A DNA stretch of 10,067 nucleotides from a halophilic archaeon J07HX64 (GTDB lineage: Archaea; Halobacteriota; Halobacteria; Halobacteriales; Haloarculaceae). Made by a program: the position numbers and the translations under genes. Shown piece by piece: positions 6,927 through 10,067 of the stretch. The stretch spans positions 1,940,995 through 1,951,061 of the forward strand of contig KE356579.1 of assembly GCA_000416085.1 (NCBI GenBank). The letters run 5' to 3'. How positions within the stretch are numbered: the first letter of the stretch is position 1; the number at the start of each line of letters is the position of its first letter. The notes below the pieces were generated by a model. It was not told the DNA's origin and did no database searches. It saw only the letters and a program-made list of their open reading frames with translations.

Positions 6927-7463
6927 ATGCCCAGGAGACGGTACCCGAGCAACCGGATAGCCACCGCCTGGGTCTACAGAACAATGACTAACACAGAAAA
7001 CAGGAAACAGGATGGCGAGCGTGATGCACTCCTGCCGCTGGAGCGGCGGACGTACCTGATGTCGCTCGCCGCAGGTGCGAGCGCCACAGGTGGGGCTGCC
7101 GGCGGCACCGCCGCAGCGTCTGACGGCACTGTCGAACAGGAGAATACCGCGGAGAAACAGAATCTCGAGGACACCTGGGTTGGCTACGGTCGCGGCGAGT
7201 ACGGCAGCGGACTGTACGGTGATGTCGGCCCGCCCGCGATCTCGTCGGGCCCACTACCGACGGACCCCGACAACGACGGGCTCTTCGAGAATGTCAACGG
7301 CGACGGCGAGTTCAGTATCTTCGACGTACAGACGTTTTTTCAAAACTTCGAGAAAGAGGAGGTACAACGGTACGCACCGTTCTACAATTTCAGCGGGGAC
7401 GACGACATCGATGTCACAATCTTCGACGTCCAGAGTTTGTTCGTCAAACTAGCAAACAGGTAA
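6927..7463 (+). CDS. Tat-exported dockerin-like calcium-loop protein
   Basis: A 178-residue protein with a twin-arginine signal: R40 and R41 in ERRTYLMSLAAGASATGG, followed by a short Ala/Gly-rich hydrophobic stretch, so export as a folded protein is expected. After a variable spacer (WVGYGRGEYGSGLYGDVGP), residues about 113-175 form a dockerin-like domain of two repeats. The first loop, NVNGDGEFSIFD (122-133), fits the 12-residue calcium loop, followed by VQTFFQNF. The second, around NFSGDDDIDVTIFDVQSLF (154-172), is two residues longer if aligned from N154, or reads as a loop from S156 to D167. Haloarchaeal secreted proteins often carry this module at the C-terminus of a large protein; here no catalytic or adhesion domain is present. 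ATG 6927 is chosen from TATA spacing; ATG 6984 (residue 20) is an alternative that gives a more usual signal length. Its partner is unknown. Confidence 0.85.
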   Translation: MPRRRYPSNRIATAWVYRTMTNTENRKQDGERDALLPLERRTYLMSLAAGASATGGAAGGTAAASDGTVEQENTAEKQNLEDTWVGYGRGEYGSGLYGDVGPPAISSGPLPTDPDNDGLFENVNGDGEFSIFDVQTFFQNFEKEEVQRYAPFYNFSGDDDIDVTIFDVQSLFVKLANR

Positions 7464-7536
7464 ACTGATCTGAACGAATCCGGTAATCGACAGTATCGAG
7501 AGGGTTCGTACGGGACAAACGAGGAGGGTTCCGTGA

Positions 7537-7836
7537 TACCCGGTGAGGGGCGTACAGTCGACGGAGTGTCACTCGCCCGCAGTGCGTCTCACCTGAGGTG
7601 TCGAGCGGGGTGCCGTTCTCGAATGTGGGGGTGACACCGTCATCCGGACGCCGGATGACCCCCACGAGTTCGCGGATCTGCTCGCCGCAGTCGGAGAGCG
7701 GTTCCTCACAACCTGGCGGGAGTTCGAACCGACTGTCCGGGCGGTCCTCGGCACCGGACGGATCCCGACTGCCGACACAGAACCTGTGTCCGACGAGAGT
7801 GACGGTGACGACATCACCACCGGCGACGGTGAGTGA
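7537..7836 (+). pseudogene. Decayed coding remnant, unknown family
   Basis: From 7597 to the TGA at 7834-7836 one frame reads as good haloarchaeal protein (GVERGAVLECGGD, then TPDDPHEFADLLAAVGERFL, TWREFEPTVRAVLGTG and an acidic tail DESDGDDITTGDGE), with strong G/C at codon third positions. It has no ATG, GTG or TTG start near its N-terminal end and is preceded in frame by TGA at 7594-7596. Upstream of that stop the same frame continues plausibly (about YPVRGVQSTECHSPAVRLT) to another TGA at 7534-7536. One reading is an old gene broken by a CGA-to-TGA change. I do not recognise the family. The rest of 7464-7596 shows nothing else. Confidence 0.45.
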
Positions 7837-7886
7837 TGGGGATGAAGGGGGGTGGACAGGACAGGACAGGGGTTCCGACGACACAG

Positions 7887-7913
7887 TTGTCGGTGACCGG
7901 AGACAACCGACAA
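7887..7913. repeat. Inverted repeat upstream of the small ORF
   Basis: TTGTCGGT (7887-7894) and ACCGACAA (7906-7913) form a perfect 8-bp inverted repeat with an 11-nt spacer, ending about 10 nt before the TATA-like box at 7924. It may be an operator or a terminator of the upstream remnant. A short GGACA triple repeat lies at 7854-7868. Confidence 0.35.
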
Positions 7914-7923
7914 ACAGCGGAAA

Positions 7924-7930
7924 CCATTTT
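7924..7930 (+). promoter_or_regulatory. TATA-like box for the 101-codon ORF
   Basis: CCATTTT about 27 nt upstream of the ATG at 7954. A GGAGG (7940-7944) also lies 9 nt before that ATG, so leaderless or leadered translation are both possible. Confidence 0.4.
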
Positions 7931-7953
7931 GCGCGGCTTGGAGGACAGTGTAC

Positions 7954-8259
7954 ATGGATCGGTCACAAGACACCGACGGTGAGAGCGGCAGTGGGAGGTG
8001 GCGCGAGTACGGCCACGTCGCGCTGGCGAGGAGGACAGACGGCTCCGGAGATGTTCCACGCTCTGCCGGGGAGTACGTCGGAATGTCCGGTGACCACCCG
8101 GTCCCCACCAGCCACGAGAGGATCGTGCGAGTCGCCGAGATCTCCGAGCACGTCGACGGTCCGGCTCTCGAGGGGTGCCCCAGGTTCCACACCGTTGTCG
8201 GCGGGCTCCGCGAGGCCGAGCACTGTCCGTACCGCACGGGGAGCGGAGGGATACAGTGA
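7954..8259 (+). CDS. Hypothetical protein, 101 residues, upstream of broken gch3
   Basis: An intact frame from ATG 7954 to TGA 8257-8259, not recognised as any family. The N-terminal half is rich in Gly, Ser, Arg and Asp (DRSQDTDGESGSGRWREYG); the C-terminal half looks more protein-like (SHERIVRVAEISEHVDG, FHTVVGGLREAEHCPYRTG). Its stop overlaps the GTG start of the gch3 remnant in the four bases GTGA, typical of translationally coupled operon genes, and it has a TATA-like box at the right distance. This suggests it was the first gene of an operon with gch3. The codon pattern is weaker than in neighbouring genes, so it could be under relaxed selection or itself decaying. No membrane segment or signal peptide is seen. 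Confidence 0.45.
   Translation: MDRSQDTDGESGSGRWREYGHVALARRTDGSGDVPRSAGEYVGMSGDHPVPTSHERIVRVAEISEHVDGPALEGCPRFHTVVGGLREAEHCPYRTGSGGIQ
8245..8249 (+). promoter_or_regulatory. Shine-Dalgarno-like site before the gch3 remnant
   Basis: GGAGG, 6 nt before the GTG at 8256 and inside the end of the upstream ORF. It shows that the ancestral gch3 was translated as an internal operon gene. Confidence 0.5.
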
Positions 8260-8763
8260 CGAACACACAGCTCACACACATCCAGATCGACAGCTACGGC
8301 CCGTGGACGGTGACACCGCGAGGTCGACCTCCAGACACTACAGTCGCGGCTGTGCGTGGATCTCTCACAGCTGTTCGGCAACCGCGATGGCTACGTGTTC
8401 CTCTCCCGGTTCGACAACATGGTCGCGGTCTCCAACGGGCTCGACAGGGAGGACCACACGCTGATCTAGGAGTCTGTCGGCAACCGATACCCCGTGACAG
8501 CGAGTCTGAGTGTGGCGACCGGTCGGGACCCGGTCTCGGCGCTCGGCACCGCGACCGAGCAGCTCCAAGACGCGGGGAGCGCACAGGACAGCCGCCGTCG
8601 CGAGATACTGCGCGGCCGGACTATCGGCGAGGAGTTCCGCAGATCCGAGGATGTCCAGATCGCTCACTTCGACGTTGCCGACGTCACCGGAGACAGTGTG
8701 ACACCACTACAGGCAGGCTTTTGTCACTCCGTATCGAACAGTGACATACGAGTGTGGACGTAG
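8256..8763 (+). pseudogene. gch3: Broken GTP cyclohydrolase III (archaeal GCH III)
   Basis: Intact GCH III (ArfA, GTP cyclohydrolase IIa) opens GTP to a formylamino-pyrimidine, the first step of archaeal riboflavin and F420 synthesis, and is about 250 residues. This copy starts at GTG 8256 with MTNTQLTHIQIDSYGPWTVTP. The frame is lost at about 8316-8325, apparently by a small deletion, and homology continues in another frame: VDLQTLQSRLCVDLSQLFGN, then GYVFLSRFDNMVAVSNGLDR. TAG at 8467-8469 interrupts LI*ESVGNRYPV, where I expect Gln. Homology continues through TASLSVATGRDPVSALG, EQLQDAGSAQ, REILRGRTIGEEFRRSEDVQ and IAHFDVADVTG. After about 8700 a further shift occurs; RIEQ is recognisable in the first frame at 8730-8741. 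The second half, with the GGDN motif, is absent. It cannot make an active enzyme. Confidence 0.92.
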
Positions 8764-8942
8764 ATACACCGAGCAGAGGCCTGAGAGACACGTCAGGCGC
8801 GAGCGGGTCGGACACGCACAGAGAGAGGGCCGAACAACTGCCCCGTGAACCGACGGCTCCGAGGGTCCGCAAGCGCGCGGTGGGGTCGACCGACCCTGAC
8901 TCCAACAGCCGGATACTGTGCCCGGAGTGTTGCGATCTGTGA
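8754..8942 (+). CDS. Possible small Cys-containing protein, 62 residues
   Basis: A frame from GTG 8754 to TGA 8940-8942 with no recognised family. It is rich in Arg, Ser, Asp and Pro and ends in RILCPECCDL, a CPxC-like motif that could be half of a small zinc finger; only one such pair is present. Its stop overlaps the preferred GNAT start in GTGA, suggesting translational coupling. A CTTTTG element (8718-8723) lies about 33 nt upstream but falls inside the gch3 remnant. It may be a real short gene, the end of a truncated gene fused next to the gch3 breakpoint, or chance. If it is not a gene, 8764-8938 holds nothing else I can identify. Confidence 0.35.
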   Translation: MDVDTPSRGLRDTSGASGSDTHRERAEQLPREPTAPRVRKRAVGSTDPDSNSRILCPECCDL

Positions 8943-9433
8943 CCGACCGTGACACGGAGATAGCCGAAGCGAGTCCGTCGGAGACGGACACCATCGCGGA
9001 TCTGTGGGTAGCGCTCGCGCGCGGCCAGCGCGAACACGAGTCACATCTCCTGCCGGAGCCGAACCGGACACGTGTTCGCGAGCGACTCGCGCGGTACGCC
9101 GCCACCGGACAGCTGCTGGTGGCCCGTTCGGCTGCCGGTGACCGGGAGAGTCGTATCGTCGGGTTCGTGACGTTCGTCACGCGCAACGACCAGTACGAGG
9201 TCGACTGTCGGCGGGGGTTGGTGGAGAATCTCTACGTGGTGCCCGACCGCCGGGGTGAGGGGGTCGGGTCGGGACTGCTCTCGCGGGCCGAGCAGCGGTT
9301 ACACGAGGCCGGTGTCGACAGTATCTCGTTGGAGGCGATGGCCGACAACGAGGCCGCACGGCGGTTCTACCGGCGACACGGCTACGAGCCACACCGCGTC
9401 GAGTTCGAGAAGTCCACCGACACCGAGCGCTGA
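8939..9433 (+). CDS. GNAT family N-acetyltransferase
   Basis: A 164-residue Gcn5-related acetyltransferase, which transfers acetyl from acetyl-CoA to an amine; the substrate is not identifiable. The acetyl-CoA binding motif A is clear: LVENLYVVPDRRGEGVGSGL (about 94-113), with R105-G106-E107-G108-V109-G110 in the pyrophosphate-binding turn. Motif B follows: ADNEAARRFYRRHGYE (about 135-150). The N-terminal part, TIADLWVALARGQREH, is the variable acceptor-side helix. The frame is open from GTG 8918, but GTG 8939 (MTDRDTEIAEASPSE) is preferred: it fits the usual N-terminus and overlaps the upstream stop in GTGA. No strong TATA element precedes it. It is followed 51 bp later by the TatD-like gene, which has its own promoter. 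Confidence 0.9.
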   Translation: MTDRDTEIAEASPSETDTIADLWVALARGQREHESHLLPEPNRTRVRERLARYAATGQLLVARSAAGDRESRIVGFVTFVTRNDQYEVDCRRGLVENLYVVPDRRGEGVGSGLLSRAEQRLHEAGVDSISLEAMADNEAARRFYRRHGYEPHRVEFEKSTDTER

Positions 9434-9454
9434 ACCGCCACCGACAGAGAAGCG

Positions 9455-9460
9455 CTTTTG
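9455..9460 (+). promoter_or_regulatory. TATA-like box for the TatD-like gene
   Basis: CTTTTG about 28 nt upstream of the ATG at 9485, the same spacing as the other first genes in this window, predicting a leaderless transcript. Confidence 0.5.
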
Positions 9461-9484
9461 CCGGGCCCGACCCCACACACAGCC

Positions 9485-10067
9485 ATGACAGAGACGCCGA
9501 TTCTGGACAATCACCTCCACCTCGACCCGGTGAACGGGCGCGGCGCGGCGGCCACCGACGAGTTTGTTGCCGTCGGCGGGACACACCTGCTCGTGCTGAA
9601 CAAACCCTCCTGGGCGCTGACCGACGCCGCCGGTGACCCGGAGGGGTTCCGGGAGACGTTCGAGATTACCTGTGACGTGGCCGCCGCCGCCGCCGAGCGG
9701 TTGCCCGGGACGGCGTGGCCCGTCCTCGGGGTTCACCCGGCGCTCATCTCGCGACTCGTCGAGGATGGTGACACACCGGCGGAGGCGGCCGACCGCATGC
9801 AGACGGGGTTAGACATCGCCGCGGAGTTTGTGGCCGACGGGCCGGCGCTGGCGCTCAAATCCGGTCGCCCGCACTACGATGTCTCGGAGGCGGTCTGGGA
9901 GGCCTCGAACGCGGTGATGCAGCACGCGTTCGAACTCGGCGCCCAGGTCGGCTGTGTTGTCCAGCTACACACCGAGGGTGGCGAGGCGTTCGAACAGGTC
10001 GCGACGTGGGCCGAGGAGCGCGGCCTGCCCCGCGAGCAGGTGGTCAAACACTACGCCGGCGGGCCGA
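9485..10067 (+). CDS. TatD-like metal-dependent hydrolase, partial
   Basis: The frame opens at ATG 9485 and runs off the right edge, giving 194 residues of the N-terminal part. It fits the TatD-related TIM-barrel hydrolases (COG1099-like), cytoplasmic enzymes that use metal-bound water, often on phosphoesters or nucleic acid ends; the substrate here is unknown. The first metal-binding motif is DNHLHLDP (H10 and H12). Further family-like positions are GVHPAL (H84), ALKSGRPHYDV (K125, H130), QLHTEGG (H162) and KHYAGGP (H189). The KSGRPHY segment replaces the GEIGLD motif of classical bacterial TatD, which places this protein in the archaeal branch. It lies downstream of the GNAT gene with a separate TATA-like box. 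The missing C-terminus should carry the last catalytic aspartate. Confidence 0.9.
   Translation, partial: MTETPILDNHLHLDPVNGRGAAATDEFVAVGGTHLLVLNKPSWALTDAAGDPEGFRETFEITCDVAAAAAERLPGTAWPVLGVHPALISRLVEDGDTPAEAADRMQTGLDIAAEFVADGPALALKSGRPHYDVSEAVWEASNAVMQHAFELGAQVGCVVQLHTEGGEAFEQVATWAEERGLPREQVVKHYAGGP

Noticed and set aside
7569..8381. A 270-codon minus-strand frame in the decay zone
   Set aside because: It is antisense to the recognisable gch3 start, Ser/Arg-rich, and has no motifs or promoter.
7598..8464. A 288-codon plus-strand frame spanning the decay zone
   Set aside because: It runs off-frame through the coding remnant, the 101-codon ORF and the gch3 remnant, and its composition (Ser, Arg, Thr, Pro) is typical of a shadow frame.
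8467..8469. TAG in the gch3 remnant as a recoded amino acid (pyrrolysine)
   Set aside because: Frameshifts before and after it and the missing C-terminal half already inactivate the gene, and pyrrolysine use is not known for haloarchaea, so a simple CAG-to-TAG mutation is more likely.
7464..8938. Mobile element or integration scar as the cause of the decay zone
   Set aside because: I found no transposase or integrase, terminal inverted repeats, target duplication or tRNA fragment at either edge, so decay by small mutations and deletion is the simpler explanation.

Overview
The window is from an extremely halophilic archaeon (class Halobacteria). The evidence is the high GC content, very acidic proteins, haloarchaea-specific gene pairs (priS next to a GINS subunit), a RuvC/YqgF-like COG2433 protein, a Tat-type signal on a dockerin-like protein, and a recurring promoter pattern: an A/T-rich TATA-like box about 26-30 nt upstream of the start codon, as expected for leaderless haloarchaeal transcripts. 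No rRNA, tRNA, CRISPR array or insertion sequence was recognised.

Layout. (1) Positions 1-1493, minus strand: a ribbon-helix-helix (RHH) plus coiled-coil protein that runs off the left edge, preceded by a family 4-type glycosyltransferase. (2) Positions 1684-3657, plus strand: a 657-residue COG2433/DUF460 protein, divergent from the glycosyltransferase, with two apparent RNase H-like segments, a long coiled coil and a C-terminal domain. (3) Positions 3748-6833, minus strand: a replication block with the primase small subunit priS, then 21 nt later a Gins51-type GINS subunit with a very long repetitive linker, then a separately promoted polytopic membrane protein (DUF4203-like). (4) Positions 6927-7463, plus strand: a small Tat-exported protein whose only recognisable domain is a dockerin-like pair of calcium loops. 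It is divergent from priS and shares a 93-bp promoter region with it.

(5) Positions 7464-8938 are a zone of gene decay. It holds a truncated coding remnant with an in-frame stop (about 7537-7836), an intact but unrecognised 101-codon ORF, a clearly broken copy of archaeal GTP cyclohydrolase III (gch3/arfA; frameshift, in-frame TAG, second frameshift, C-terminal half missing), and a small Cys-containing ORF. (6) Positions 8939-10067, plus strand: a GNAT acetyltransferase and the start of a TatD-like metal-dependent hydrolase that runs off the right edge.

The functional core is replication: PriS makes primers and GINS couples the MCM helicase to the rest of the replisome. The other genes do not form an obvious pathway with it. 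No complete new defence or mobile system is visible. The observations most worth following up are the dead gch3 and its surroundings, the solo dockerin protein, the octad repeats in the GINS linker, and the apparent internal duplication in the COG2433 protein.
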